DNA of 63,285 nucleotides from Candidatus Bipolaricaulota bacterium (GCA_021735245.1 JAIPHJ010000009.1:1-63285), one strand, 5' to 3'; positions 26,794 through 35,919 are shown, numbered from the stretch's first letter. The notes: generated by a model from the letters alone, not told the origin. Program-made: numbers and translations.

Positions 26794-27699
26794 CTAACGG
26801 AAAATCCCTTCGTATTCAGGCACTACGTCCTCGCTAAAATTGATAACTCCCTGTTCTGTTTTGTAGTGATCTATCATTTCTTCCAGGACGTGAAACGGAA
26901 TCGTTGAAACGTCCGCCCCTGCCTCGGCGACCTCGCGAACCTGGCGTGAATTTCGCAGACTGGCGGCCAGGACGGCCGTATCAAGTTCGTAATTGCTAAA
27001 AATCCGGTTAATCGAAGATACCACCGCGGCTCCGGTGTATATACCCTCGTCCGATATCGATTCTTTTACTTTATTTACCTCTTCGTCAAAGTATATGCCG
27101 GCCAGATCGTCCCCCTCCAGGTTCTCGTATCGAGGTTTTAACTTCAAATACGAGGCATGACGGATCCAGTCTCCGTCGTGGTAAGCGCTCTTGGGGTAGT
27201 CCTCTCCTCGGGTCAAGCCTACGTTGTTTCTTATGAAATCGTCTATTCTGCCGGCAAAAGGACTAACGTACTGGGTACCCGCCTTCGCTGCGAGAAGAGC
27301 CTGGGCCGGTTTCATAATTAGCGTGGTATTCGTTGGAATCCCCTTCGAAGATAAATCTTTCAACGCCTTCAATCCTTCGTATTTACCGGCAGTAGTTTCC
27401 GGCGAACTCGTATTAATCGGCACTTTCACGACCACGTTGTTATTCACGGGATTGAATTTATCGTACAGCAGTTCTGCCTGGGCAACCATTTCGTCCCTGT
27501 TCGATCCTATTACTTCAAGACTCACCGGACCGTCCACAGCTTTACAGATTTCCTTAATGTAGTCTTCCATATTGATATTTTCCCTTTTTTTAACCGCTTT
27601 CTTTATCAGAGAGGGATTGGTGGTCACCCCGTCGAGTATTCCCCAGGAATTTGCTTCTTTAATTTCATCTATCTCTGCCGTATCTACGAATATCTTCAT
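26794..27699 (-). CDS. transaldolase/fructose-6-phosphate aldolase-like protein with large insertion
   Basis: 301 residues; the small TalC/FSA family is usually about 215-220. The N-terminus MKIFVDTAEIDEIKEANSWG and DGVTTNPSLIKK are classic, the Schiff-base lysine is in NNVVVKVPINTS, and GIPTNTTLIMKPAQALLAAK and GTQYVSPFAGRIDD are conserved barrel strands. Between residues about 155 and 230 lies an extra segment rich in Tyr, Asp and Arg. The barrel then resumes with AAVVSSINRIF and AAGADVSTIPFHVLEEM. It probably transfers or cleaves a dihydroxyacetone unit. The insertion could change substrate or oligomer state, and makes full function less certain. Confidence 0.8.
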   Translation of the reverse strand: MKIFVDTAEIDEIKEANSWGILDGVTTNPSLIKKAVKKRENINMEDYIKEICKAVDGPVSLEVIGSNRDEMVAQAELLYDKFNPVNNNVVVKVPINTSSPETTAGKYEGLKALKDLSSKGIPTNTTLIMKPAQALLAAKAGTQYVSPFAGRIDDFIRNNVGLTRGEDYPKSAYHDGDWIRHASYLKLKPRYENLEGDDLAGIYFDEEVNKVKESISDEGIYTGAAVVSSINRIFSNYELDTAVLAASLRNSRQVREVAEAGADVSTIPFHVLEEMIDHYKTEQGVINFSEDVVPEYEGIFR

Positions 27700-28150
27700 A
27701 GAATCACCTCAACTGATTATATAACTAACCTGATTCAGGATAAAGAAGCAACTTTTAAACCGGACTAACGGACACCGACTGTTCCGTCTGGAGGCATATG
27801 ACAAAGCGGGACCGCGGCTACCCTGACAAATAGAGACGGTGATTGGAGCCGGGGAGTGGACCAATCTTCATTCGATAGTCGAACCTTTCTAACCCGGCAG
27901 AACAAAAGTTTAAAGAGTTTTCGGCCCTTCGCTAATAATTACGGAAATCGTTCAAAGGATAAATAGGACCACTTTTAAACATGAAACCGGATCCGGAAAT
28001 ATCCGGCTATTGAGAAAGTATATTTCGAGTAGCCTGAAGAAAGTATTCCTTATTGTGAGGCTAACTCCAGGTACCGGCAAACGATCTAACTATTACTTCC
28101 GTTGGAGGCTTCATGCTCCACTTGAAGCTCGGATCAGTAACTATTATTCC
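27700..28150. other. 451-bp gap with no recognised gene
   Basis: This spacer lies between the secreted cysteine-rich gene's 3' end and the transaldolase promoter region, all on the minus strand. A 6-bp inverted repeat (GCTTCA at 28108, TGAAGC at 28123) sits just after the stop of the cysteine-rich gene and might end its transcript, without a clear T run. I found no ORF with family features, no RNA gene and no copy of the dispersed repeat. Confidence 0.35.
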
Positions 28151-29017
28151 CTAATTGCAGTTACAGCAGGAACCGAAAAACATAAAACCCGCGCCGCAGC
28201 AAGAAGTTTGACAGCGGTCCCCGGTTTCGTAAACTGTAAACCCCGTTTTCAGAGTTCCGCAACAATCCGTTTCCACTTTCACCGTGTAACGCCCGGGCTC
28301 CACGAAATTACCGCTGATATTACGCTGATTCCAGCTCCAGCTCCAGCCCTTACCGGGCTCGAATCCATCCCCGAACTCCTGGCTGTAAACGACTTCATCT
28401 TCTCCGCAGCATCTATCTCTTCGTTCTATATAAATCCGCTTGAAGATAATATCGCAGCCGCTGCAGTTCGAAAAATTCACTATTACTTCTTCCCCGGTCT
28501 CGTAACGACTGCAGCCCGTGTCGAGATCCATTGACCATCCACCACAACAATTACACGGGCAAACGGGCCTTACCTGGCGAAGCACCTTGAAGTTTGTCCT
28601 GAATATTCCGCAGCAATCCGTCTCTACAAGAGCAAAATAGCGCCCGGTTGCGACCTGCTCGCCGTGACTGCCGATCTGGTTCCAGGTCCAGGTCCATTCG
28701 GTCGTCTCAACCGGCACCGGTTGATTTATTACCTCCGTGTAAACTACGCCCTTATCCCGGCCGATTAGCTTCTCTACTTTGATCTCTTCAATCAGGTATT
28801 CCTCGGTTAACCCCGAAAGGGTTAATTTTACTGTTTCTCCGGGAGAATAGGTGTCTTGGGAGGGGTTAAACGAACTATATCTGGCGGGACATTCGGGTTT
28901 TTCCTGGTACAGATAGCACTCTTCGTCTTGAATCCCGAAAGCCCCCAAGGAGAAAACGAACAAAAAAACCAAAGGAAAGACGAATAAGGCAAATTTCTTC
29001 CAATTACCAATGAACAT
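28151..29017 (-). CDS. secreted cysteine-rich protein with two BsuPI-like/Ig-like repeats
   Basis: 288 residues. A clear signal peptide (about residues 1-29, FALFVFPLVFLFVFSLGAFG) precedes a Cys-rich mature protein. Two tandem modules of about 100 residues share WxWxWNQ, then GRYxxxVETDCCGxxxTxFxV: first WTWTWNQ...GRYFALVETDCCG, second WSWSWNQ...GRYTVKVETDCCG. The pattern resembles the BsuPI-type proteinase inhibitor/FlgD-like Ig fold, in which W..N....G.Y marks the final strands. Seven CC or near-CC pairs include CPCNCCGG and a tail SCCGAGFMFFGSCCNCN. Strong GGGGGTGG ribosome site. Function unknown; surface, inhibitor or metal-binding roles are all possible. Confidence 0.7.
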   Translation of the reverse strand: MFIGNWKKFALFVFPLVFLFVFSLGAFGIQDEECYLYQEKPECPARYSSFNPSQDTYSPGETVKLTLSGLTEEYLIEEIKVEKLIGRDKGVVYTEVINQPVPVETTEWTWTWNQIGSHGEQVATGRYFALVETDCCGIFRTNFKVLRQVRPVCPCNCCGGWSMDLDTGCSRYETGEEVIVNFSNCSGCDIIFKRIYIERRDRCCGEDEVVYSQEFGDGFEPGKGWSWSWNQRNISGNFVEPGRYTVKVETDCCGTLKTGFTVYETGDRCQTSCCGAGFMFFGSCCNCN

Positions 29018-29128
29018 TTTCCACCCCCTTATTCCTTTTTGTAAAATTCACATAATCATTTTAACCCAACCCGAGTTTTTTGTCAATTATTCCCGCTATA
29101 AGGTCCAAAGCTCAGACAAACAAACTTA

Positions 29129-30961
29129 TTAATCGAGAAGTTCCTCTATACCCAGATCTGCGAGCCTTTCCCGTGTGGGAATTCCTTTTTCGTCGTATCC
29201 TCTCAACTCGTAATATTCGGACAGCATCTCCTCCAGCTTTTCTTCGGGAATTCCTTCCCCTTCGGTCGCACCTGAAGGTAAGGGTTCTTGCAACCGGTCA
29301 GGCAGTCGATCGTCCTCGGCCGTATATCCTTCCCGTGATGCCAGCAGTCTAAGCAGCAAGTAATTTCTCTCTCCCAGGTCAAGCATTGATTCGGGTGAGA
29401 GATCACGGCCGGTAACAGCTTTAACCATGTCCCTTACAGTATCAAAGGAGTAGTTTTCGCCTACCGCGTCCGTAGTAAAAGCACACATGACGAGGGAGTT
29501 GTTAAACGACCTCAGGTCTTCAAATATCTTTGCAACTCGTGCTTTTCCTTCATAACTAAATCTATCCAGCGGTTCCGTCACTCCCAGCTCCGGTGCCAGC
29601 GGTTTTTCTTCCAGCATTGTATCGTGGGTTCCTTCCATGTGGTTTGCTCCTCTCGGGGTGGTCGCGTAGCTGATACCCACTCCCTTCTTACCCCTCGGTT
29701 CGTGCATCGGAACTTCCTGGCCTTTTATTTCCACTGCAAAGTCAGCCCCCAGTTCCTCCTTAAGTACGCTAACACCTTTGGCGAGCTCTTTCCCCACGCC
29801 TTCCTCGTTAGCAATCGCATCAACCAGCTCAACTATTGCCTGCGGGTCACCCCAGTCAACTTCCCAGTCCAGCATACCTTTCTCACTGGCCTCCATCGCG
29901 AACGCGATCGTGTCTCCGGCTGAGATTGTATCCAGGCCGTACTGGTTGCACTTCTGGTTTGCGAGGGCTATAGAATCCAGGTCGGAGTTGAGGCAGAGAG
30001 AGCCCAGAGCTCCAATCGTTTCGTACTCCGGCCCTCCGTACTCGGGACGTACTTGCTCGCCTCTAAATTCCGTTTCTACCACTCTTTTGCATCTAACAGG
30101 ACACGCGTTACAGTTATCCCTCTTCTTCAGGATGGTATCCGCCATCTTTTCACCGCTTATCTCCTCGGCTTCCGAGAATTCTCCCCGTTGAAAGTTCTTT
30201 GTTGGCAGGATACCACTTTCACTGAGGCTTTCTAATCCTCCCGCGGTACCGTATTTACCCAGAGAGTCGGCCTTATCCTCGGCAAGAGCCCTGGCAAATT
30301 CGGCCTTTAGGGATTTCAACTCGTCCGGAGAAGCGAGGTCCTTTTTCTCTTCTCCTTTAACTGCAACACCTTTAAGTTTCTTGCTTCCTAAAACCGCACC
30401 AAATCCCGGCCTCCCGGCAGCTCGATTTTTGTCGAAAATTACACAGGAGTAATTGATAAGGTTCTCTCCCGCCTTTCCGATCGAGGCGACTTTTACGTCT
30501 CCTTCCTTTTCTCGAACGCGGTCCTCGAAAACGGCTGTCTCCCGACCCCAGAGATCGTCGGCGTTCTTCAACCTGGCTTCCCCGTTCTTCAATACGAGGT
30601 ACTTGGGCACAGAAGCCGCGCCCCTGATAATTATCCCGTCGTATCCGGACTTTCCCAGCTCCTGACCCATAAAACCACCGACGTACGATCCGTTTACGGA
30701 ATTGGTCTTGGGGGACTTCGCCATTAGCAGGTGTCTACCCGCGCCGGCTATATTTAACCCCTGGAGCGGTCCCGTGGCAAAAACCATTATATTCTCCGGG
30801 CCAAGTGGATCCACGCCGGGTTCCAGTTCCTCAAATAGAACCCGCGCTCCAACCCCTCTTCCGCCAAGGAACTTTTCGTACCACTCTTCAGGTACCGTAT
30901 ATTCGCTAATTTCTCCGTCCGTCAGGGAAACGTCGAGATATCGACCAAAATAACCTTTCAT
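29129..30961 (-). CDS. aldehyde:ferredoxin oxidoreductase (AOR family) 1
   Basis: 610 residues, the normal family length. MKGYFGRYLDVSLTDGEI and FLGGRGVGARVLFEE begin the AOR N-terminal domain that wraps bis-pyranopterin W/Mo. PKTNSVNGSYVGGFMGQELG and AAGRPGFGAVLGSKKLKGV are cofactor-contact motifs. The [4Fe-4S] cysteines are in CNACPVRCKRVVE (CxxCxxxC), with the fourth in NSLVMCAFTTD near residue 485. AORs oxidise aldehydes to acids with reduction of ferredoxin. A strong GAGGAGGG ribosome site precedes the ATG. It stands alone between the Cys-rich gene and the flavoprotein gene; natural substrates probably arise from amino-acid 2-oxoacid decarboxylation (inference). Confidence 0.92.
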   Translation of the reverse strand: MKGYFGRYLDVSLTDGEISEYTVPEEWYEKFLGGRGVGARVLFEELEPGVDPLGPENIMVFATGPLQGLNIAGAGRHLLMAKSPKTNSVNGSYVGGFMGQELGKSGYDGIIIRGAASVPKYLVLKNGEARLKNADDLWGRETAVFEDRVREKEGDVKVASIGKAGENLINYSCVIFDKNRAAGRPGFGAVLGSKKLKGVAVKGEEKKDLASPDELKSLKAEFARALAEDKADSLGKYGTAGGLESLSESGILPTKNFQRGEFSEAEEISGEKMADTILKKRDNCNACPVRCKRVVETEFRGEQVRPEYGGPEYETIGALGSLCLNSDLDSIALANQKCNQYGLDTISAGDTIAFAMEASEKGMLDWEVDWGDPQAIVELVDAIANEEGVGKELAKGVSVLKEELGADFAVEIKGQEVPMHEPRGKKGVGISYATTPRGANHMEGTHDTMLEEKPLAPELGVTEPLDRFSYEGKARVAKIFEDLRSFNNSLVMCAFTTDAVGENYSFDTVRDMVKAVTGRDLSPESMLDLGERNYLLLRLLASREGYTAEDDRLPDRLQEPLPSGATEGEGIPEEKLEEMLSEYYELRGYDEKGIPTRERLADLGIEELLD

Positions 30962-31120
30962 AGACTTCCCTCCTCAAAAAGAATATCCACTAGATATTTC
31001 TCAATTTATAAATTTTTCCATGTCAACCCCATTCTATCAACTAACAAGTACCCGGTTTAACTTACCCGATACCAATCCCGAATTCAGCAAACAGTTACAG
31101 TCGACCCAAATTTATTAAAC

Positions 31121-32083
31121 TTATCTTAGTTCGTTCGCCGCTCTGGTTACCCAGGACAGGTCGTCCAGCTGAGCCCTGCCAACCGCAACTAAATCTACCT
31201 CCCCGGCTGATACTATCTCGTCCCCGTAAGCTGGATCCTTTATGCCACCGACACCGATAACGGGACAGGAAACAACCTGCCCGATTTCTCGTGCCTCGGA
31301 AACGAAAAACCCCTGCTCTCCTTCCAGTTCGTCCGGACTACTTCCACACAAACCACCGGAAACGTCCAGTAGGTCCACGCCCCGTTCGTCCAGTTTTTTG
31401 GCAAAAATCTTCGATTCCTCTACTGTGATCCCCCTCGGGTCGAGATCAGTGGCGCCAATTCTGTAGGAAAGAATTCCATCGTCGATTTCCTTCCTAACTT
31501 CTTCGACAATTCTAAGAGGCAACTTTATCCGGTCTTCCAGACTTCCTCCGTATTCGTCCCTACGGTCATTGGTAATCGGGGAAACAAACTGACTGAGGAG
31601 ATACCCGTGAGCTCCGTGAATCTCGACTCCCTGAAACCCCGCCTTCATCGCCCGCCTGCTTGCTTCTCCGAATGCCTCGACTATCCTATCGAGTTCCCGG
31701 GAAGGGTACTTCGACAGACTTCCCTCGTAGTCAAAATCCAGCAGATTTAGCTCGTTTCCTCCTGCTCTAAGACCCGCGTGATTTAACTGAATTATCGCGG
31801 CAGTTCCTCCCCTTTTGGTTTCTTCAGCTAACGTTTCCAGATCCGGAATAAGGCTATCTTTATCGATTCCCAGCTGGCCGGAACTGTATTTACCCCCGGG
31901 GAGGACGAAACTATGTTCTACCATAACCAACCCGACTTTAGAAGAATACTGACCGTAATGTTCGATCAACTCCTCCGTAACTCCGCCATTCTCTTCGGCC
32001 AGCCCCATCTGCATGGGCGGCAGGACTATTCTATTCTTGAGCTGTATCCCGCGGACGGTGATCGTACTAAATAAATTCCCCAT
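31121..32083 (-). CDS. NADH:flavin oxidoreductase, Old Yellow Enzyme family
   Basis: About 320 residues, FMN-binding TIM barrel only, without the iron-sulfur and FAD domains of 2,4-dienoyl-CoA reductase. KNRIVLPPMQMGLAEENG is the N-terminal motif. Then come IIQLNHAGLRAG, FQGVEIHGAHGYLLSQFVSP (the HGAHGYL substrate/FMN site), NDRRDEYGGSLEDRIKLPLR and CPVIGVGGIKDP. The frame opens 21 codons upstream, but GGAGG lies five bases before this ATG, so I chose it. It likely reduces an activated C=C bond. Its neighbour is an AOR; whether they share a pathway is unknown. Confidence 0.88.
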   Translation of the reverse strand: MGNLFSTITVRGIQLKNRIVLPPMQMGLAEENGGVTEELIEHYGQYSSKVGLVMVEHSFVLPGGKYSSGQLGIDKDSLIPDLETLAEETKRGGTAAIIQLNHAGLRAGGNELNLLDFDYEGSLSKYPSRELDRIVEAFGEASRRAMKAGFQGVEIHGAHGYLLSQFVSPITNDRRDEYGGSLEDRIKLPLRIVEEVRKEIDDGILSYRIGATDLDPRGITVEESKIFAKKLDERGVDLLDVSGGLCGSSPDELEGEQGFFVSEAREIGQVVSCPVIGVGGIKDPAYGDEIVSAGEVDLVAVGRAQLDDLSWVTRAANELR

Positions 32084-32409
32084 TACTTCCTCCAGTAAAT
32101 AACCACGCCCCGGACGACGGGGCAAATAAAAATCGTTTAAATTCACTTATCTGTCTTTCCAAAAATGGACCAAGCGCTCAGCACTTAACTGGAACCTCCT
32201 ACATATACCGGGAAGACCCGTCATTAATTATCAATCAAACAACTACTTGCCTCTCATTGATTTACTACCTGATTGAGTCAATTACCCCGCACCAAGGTGC
32301 GGGGCTTGTAACCACAAACCCATAAGGTGAGGAATGTTTTTCTTTAACGACAATCGACCCAATCATTCAAGGAGAACCCCGGATGGTACCGGTTCATTCG
32401 ATCGACCAA
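32084..32409. other. 326-bp gap holding repeat copy E and a second GC hairpin
   Basis: This lies between threonine synthase and the flavoprotein, both minus strand. It contains the right-end repeat at 32277-32320 and, just upstream of the flavoprotein ribosome site, a GC hairpin (GCCCC...GGGGC, about 32105-32121). On the minus strand that hairpin is followed by GTGGTTATTTAC and looks like another degenerate right end. No gene is apparent. Confidence 0.4.
32277..32320 (-). repeat. dispersed repeat copy E (right-end segment)
   Basis: On the minus strand: ACAAGCCCCGCACC-tt-GGTGCGGGGTAATTGAC, a perfect 9-bp hairpin at 32285-32304 ending TAATTGAC exactly as copy A. Bases up to about 32400 may be a badly degraded left part. 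It follows the threonine synthase stop by about 90 bases and could also work as that gene's transcript end, though no T run follows the stem. Confidence 0.7.
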
Positions 32410-33561
32410 TCAGGAATCCTTCCAGGCCTCTACGTCTTTCAGTCCACTTCCTGTAATGGGAATTACAACCCGTTCCCCCGACCCAATAGCACCTTTATCG
32501 CTTAGTCGCTTCAGGCCAGCCACGGGAACGGCGGAAGTAGGTTCTGAAAATAGACCTTCCTTACGCGCAAGTTTCCGAAGTGCCTCCTTTACCTCACTTT
32601 CCGTGACCCCGAGAGCCCGCCCGCCGGTGCTCCGAATTGCCTCCAGGATTTCTTTCCCTCGCTCCGGGTTTGATATATGGACTCCTTCAGCGATCGTCGG
32701 TTTGGACTCGGTCGGCCTGGTCCGATCCCACGAGTTTTCAAAGGCCCTTACCACCGGATTACAGGACTCCACCTGAACTCCGTGAAGACGGGGAATTCGG
32801 TCTATCCAATCCAGCCTGGCGAGATCCCGGAAGCCCCTGTGGATACCTACAAGGAGAGCCCCGCCCCCGACCGGAACTACCACGTGCTCCGGCGGGTTCC
32901 ACCCGAATTCTTCACTCAACTCGTAGGCAATAGTCTTCAGCCCTTCCGGAAAATAGGGACTGAGATTATGGGAGGCGTAATAGGTATCCGTTCCCGAAGT
33001 GTCTTCCTTAATTTTATCCGTCGCCCTTTCCCTGGGGCCCGGGACTTCTTTCAGCTCCGCTCCGTAACTTTTTACCTGAACTATCTTCTCTCCGGACGCA
33101 CTCGCCGGGACATAAACGGTGCAATCGAGACCTGCCATTGCCGAGTAACCCGCCAGGGAAGCCCCAGCATTGCCTGAAGAATCATCGGCCACAGCACCAA
33201 CTTCCCATTCGCAGGCCTTTGAAACTGTCATGACCGTTCCTCGATCCTTGAAAGAACCCGTCGGGTTGACAAACTCCAGTTTGAAGTAGAGTTCTCCGGG
33301 TAAATCTCCACCAAGTGAGCTGGATCCAACAACGGGTGTTGCTCCTTCACCTAGACTGGCCGGGGGATCGTCCAGAGGCAGAAATTCCCGGAAACGTTCT
33401 GTCCCGCTATCGGAAAGTTCTTCCCTGTTTACCGCTTGCTCTATCCGGTCAAAGTCGTAACGAAGCTTTAGTGGAGAACCACAGTCAGGACAGGCAGTAA
33501 CCGGGGTCCCCGGATCACATCCAAAACCACAATTGTCGCATACGACCTCTTTCAGGTACAT
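32410..33561 (-). CDS. thrC: threonine synthase
   Basis: 383 residues, PLP fold-type II. An N-terminal zinc-ribbon-like segment has CDNCGFGCD and ACPDCGSPLK. GEGATPVVGSSSL is the conserved entry loop, FVNPTGSFKDRGTVMTVSKA holds the PLP lysine, DSSGNAGASLAGYSA binds the phosphate-side ring, and VVVPVGGGALLVGIHRGF is the glycine loop. It converts O-phosphohomoserine to threonine. Ribosome site GGAGG before ATG. No hom or thrB is nearby; a related PLP lyase remains possible, but the zinc ribbon plus length fit the archaeal/bacterial ThrC type. Confidence 0.82.
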   Translation of the reverse strand: MYLKEVVCDNCGFGCDPGTPVTACPDCGSPLKLRYDFDRIEQAVNREELSDSGTERFREFLPLDDPPASLGEGATPVVGSSSLGGDLPGELYFKLEFVNPTGSFKDRGTVMTVSKACEWEVGAVADDSSGNAGASLAGYSAMAGLDCTVYVPASASGEKIVQVKSYGAELKEVPGPRERATDKIKEDTSGTDTYYASHNLSPYFPEGLKTIAYELSEEFGWNPPEHVVVPVGGGALLVGIHRGFRDLARLDWIDRIPRLHGVQVESCNPVVRAFENSWDRTRPTESKPTIAEGVHISNPERGKEILEAIRSTGGRALGVTESEVKEALRKLARKEGLFSEPTSAVPVAGLKRLSDKGAIGSGERVVIPITGSGLKDVEAWKDS

Positions 33562-33873
33562 TTTACCTCCAGAGGATAAATCGGTATCTTATTAAATAGA
33601 GGAATCAATCGTTGAAGTTAATAATAAAGCGATCAATCCACTATTGCCAGACGGAATGGGCAGTCTCATATCCAGGTCGTAAGTCGAAAGTAGAGGAGAA
33701 TTATCTACTCCAAATTGCCAGAAACTGCCTCCTTCACAAGACCGAAACCCGGCACACCCGGGTCAACAGGTCAAGGCCCGGTTTTACTGCTAGTGTCGGT
33801 AGAAATTCTTCCGGAAGTTGATTAAATTTAAAGGTGGAAAAGAACCTTATAAAACGAAATCGAGGATGATCCA
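33562..33873. other. 312-bp divergent promoter region (thrC / PP-loop gene)
   Basis: This is the only stretch available for promoters of thrC (minus) and the PP-loop/NFACT-R gene (plus). A short hairpin ACCCGG-cacac-CCGGGT lies near 33748-33765. I cannot point to convincing -35/-10 pairs, and there is no further gene or repeat copy that I can support. Confidence 0.35.
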
Positions 33874-34902
33874 ATGTCCAGACAATCTGCAAAAGATCAC
33901 AGGGCTCTCGCCCTCATCTCGGGGGGACTAGATAGCCAGTTAGCCGCTAAACTGATCTCAGATCAGGGAATAGATGTAATAGGGGTAAACTACAGGACGG
34001 GTTTTACCACGGAGGAAAACGACGAATTATTTGAAAGGATCGAAGAGGATCTGGGACTGGAAATCAGGCGACCAGGAGTCGACGAAAAGGAGTACCTGAA
34101 GATAATAAAATCTCCCGATCACGGATACGGGTCCGCCATGAATCCCTGTCTCGATTGCCGAGCTCTGGTCCTTCGAGAGGCGAAAAGTTACATAGAGGAA
34201 ATCTCGGCTGACTTCGTCGTTACGGGCGAAGTACTCGGCCAGCGACCGATGACCCAGAGGAAGGATACAATGAACCTCGTAAAAAGAGAAAGCGGTCTCG
34301 ATAATAGACTATTACGCCCCCTTTCAGCAAAATTACTCTCTCCTACCCTGCCCGAAGAGAAGGGCTGGGTGAACAGGGATAATTTGCTGGATATCGAGGG
34401 TAGATCGCGAAAAGTCCAACTAGAACTGGCCGATAAACTTGGTATTAACCACTACAGTCAGCCGGCTGGAGGCTGTCTGCTGACGGAGAAAGAATTCGGT
34501 CATCGCCTGCGAGAGCTCTTCGACCGGAGAGGGCGAGAAGAGGTAACGGCCGAAGAAGTAAAACTACTGAGTCACGGAAGGCACTTTCGGCTAAGCAACG
34601 GGGCGAAAGCGATAATAGGAAGAAACGAAGAGGAAAACGCGCGGCTAAGCAATTTTTCGTCGGACTTCTGGACTATAAGTGTTAAAGATTTCCCCGGCCC
34701 CCTTACCCTTGTTACAGGTCGGGCAACGGAGGAAGAACTCTCCTTTGCCGCAAGACTTACGGCCAGATACGGCCAGGGTCGGGCCGAAGACAACCTGGAA
34801 ACTATTGCAAAAAAAGACGGAGAACAACTATTCTTTCAGGTGGAACCTCTGGACCCGGATAGCGACTCGATCGGGGAATTAAGAATCGAAAGCTCAAATT
34901 AA
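33874..34902 (+). CDS. PP-loop (ThiI/MnmA-like) sulfurtransferase fused to NFACT-R domain
   Basis: 342 residues. The N-terminal PP-loop ATPase motif is LALISGGLDSQLAAKLISDQ, as in tRNA thiolation enzymes. MNPCLDCRALVLREAKSYIE supplies a CxxC pair, and GGCLLTEKEFGHRLREL lies at the domain end. The C-terminal 110 residues look like NFACT-R, the RNA-binding domain of RqcH: AIIGRNEEENARL, DFWTISVKDFPGPLTLV and EEELSFAARLTARYGQGRAED parallel IMVGRNARQNDEL and DDIWLHVRKYAGAHVVI in the RqcH gene of this window. PP-loop/NFACT-R fusions are reported in bacteria and proposed to modify RNA. The precise target is unknown; a tRNA thiouridine is the simplest guess. Confidence 0.75.
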   Translation: MSRQSAKDHRALALISGGLDSQLAAKLISDQGIDVIGVNYRTGFTTEENDELFERIEEDLGLEIRRPGVDEKEYLKIIKSPDHGYGSAMNPCLDCRALVLREAKSYIEEISADFVVTGEVLGQRPMTQRKDTMNLVKRESGLDNRLLRPLSAKLLSPTLPEEKGWVNRDNLLDIEGRSRKVQLELADKLGINHYSQPAGGCLLTEKEFGHRLRELFDRRGREEVTAEEVKLLSHGRHFRLSNGAKAIIGRNEEENARLSNFSSDFWTISVKDFPGPLTLVTGRATEEELSFAARLTARYGQGRAEDNLETIAKKDGEQLFFQVEPLDPDSDSIGELRIESSN

Positions 34903-35016
34903 CTACCCAAATTACTTTGCTTCCCGGATTATCCGACGGGACAAATTCCGGTCAGTTCAAAGTCAACGAGATTATTTCGTCTCTCCGAGTCCTGAATAAC
35001 CCCAAGGAGGACTTTC

Positions 35017-35919
35017 ATGACCAAAATACTGGAATCGGTACCGAATTATAGCGTAGGAGAGGACGAGGACGTTATCGAAAAGATAGTCGATCCGTTTAAG
35101 AGGCACGAGGACGTCAAGCTACTTGATTATTCTGCCGATCCCGACCACAACAGGCTTGTAGTTACGAACGTCGGGAGTCCCGACGGCCTTTTCGAAGCGA
35201 CTCTGGAAACTCTGGGAATTGCAGTGGACCTAATAGATATGAATCAACACACCGGGGAACATCCCAGAATGGGTGCGGTTGACGTAATACCGTTCACCCC
35301 GGTGAGTAACGTAACGATGGACGAAGCAGTAGAACTCGCGAAACGACTTGCCGGTGCAGCCGCGGAGGAATACGACCTCCCAATTTACCTCTACGAAGAA
35401 GCTGCTACCAGTCCGGAACGGAAGAATCTTGCCACCATCCGGAAGGGAGAATTCGAAGGATTTCCCGAGAAAATAACAAAAGACGAGTGGAAGCCAGATT
35501 ACGGCCCGGCAAAGGTACACCCGACTGCAGGAGTAACGGCAATTGGGGCCAGAAAACCTCTGGTAGCATTCAATGTCAATCTCAAGACCGACGATCCAGG
35601 CGTAGCAAAGGAAATAGCCAAAAAAGTGAGAGGTTCAAGCGGGGGGTTGCGCTTCTGCAAAGCAATGGGTGTCGATCTCGAGGAAGAAGGACTCGTTCAG
35701 GTGTCGATGAATATGACGGATTACACCAGAACATCCCTTCAGCAGGCTTTCGAATTAATTCGGATAGAGGCGGAACGGTTCGGAGTAAGCGTAGCTGAAA
35801 GCGAAATAATCGGTCTGGTTCCGGCCGAGGCGCTGATGAACGTGGCCGAACACTACCTGCAGATCAATGATTTGTCCTCCGACCAGATAATCGAAAATAG
35901 ATTGCTGGAAGAACTCTAA
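35017..35919 (+). CDS. ftcD: glutamate formiminotransferase
   Basis: 300 residues, the stand-alone formiminotransferase without the cyclodeaminase domain fused in animals. ESVPNYSVGEDEDVIEKIVD opens the protein, DYSADPDHNRLVVTNVG carries active-site residues, and HTGEHPRMGAVDVIPFTPV and VHPTAGVTAIGARKPLVAFN are family hallmarks. It moves the formimino group of N-formimino-glutamate to tetrahydrofolate, releasing glutamate. GGAGG ribosome site. Its stop overlaps the hutI start by one base. No separate cyclodeaminase (fchA) gene is in the window. Confidence 0.93.
   Translation: MTKILESVPNYSVGEDEDVIEKIVDPFKRHEDVKLLDYSADPDHNRLVVTNVGSPDGLFEATLETLGIAVDLIDMNQHTGEHPRMGAVDVIPFTPVSNVTMDEAVELAKRLAGAAAEEYDLPIYLYEEAATSPERKNLATIRKGEFEGFPEKITKDEWKPDYGPAKVHPTAGVTAIGARKPLVAFNVNLKTDDPGVAKEIAKKVRGSSGGLRFCKAMGVDLEEEGLVQVSMNMTDYTRTSLQQAFELIRIEAERFGVSVAESEIIGLVPAEALMNVAEHYLQINDLSSDQIIENRLLEEL

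Noticed and set aside
28010-28534. 174-residue plus-strand frame opposite the cysteine-rich gene
   Set aside because: It lies largely antisense to a gene with a signal peptide, strong ribosome site and clear repeats; the translation shows no domain and no ribosome site.
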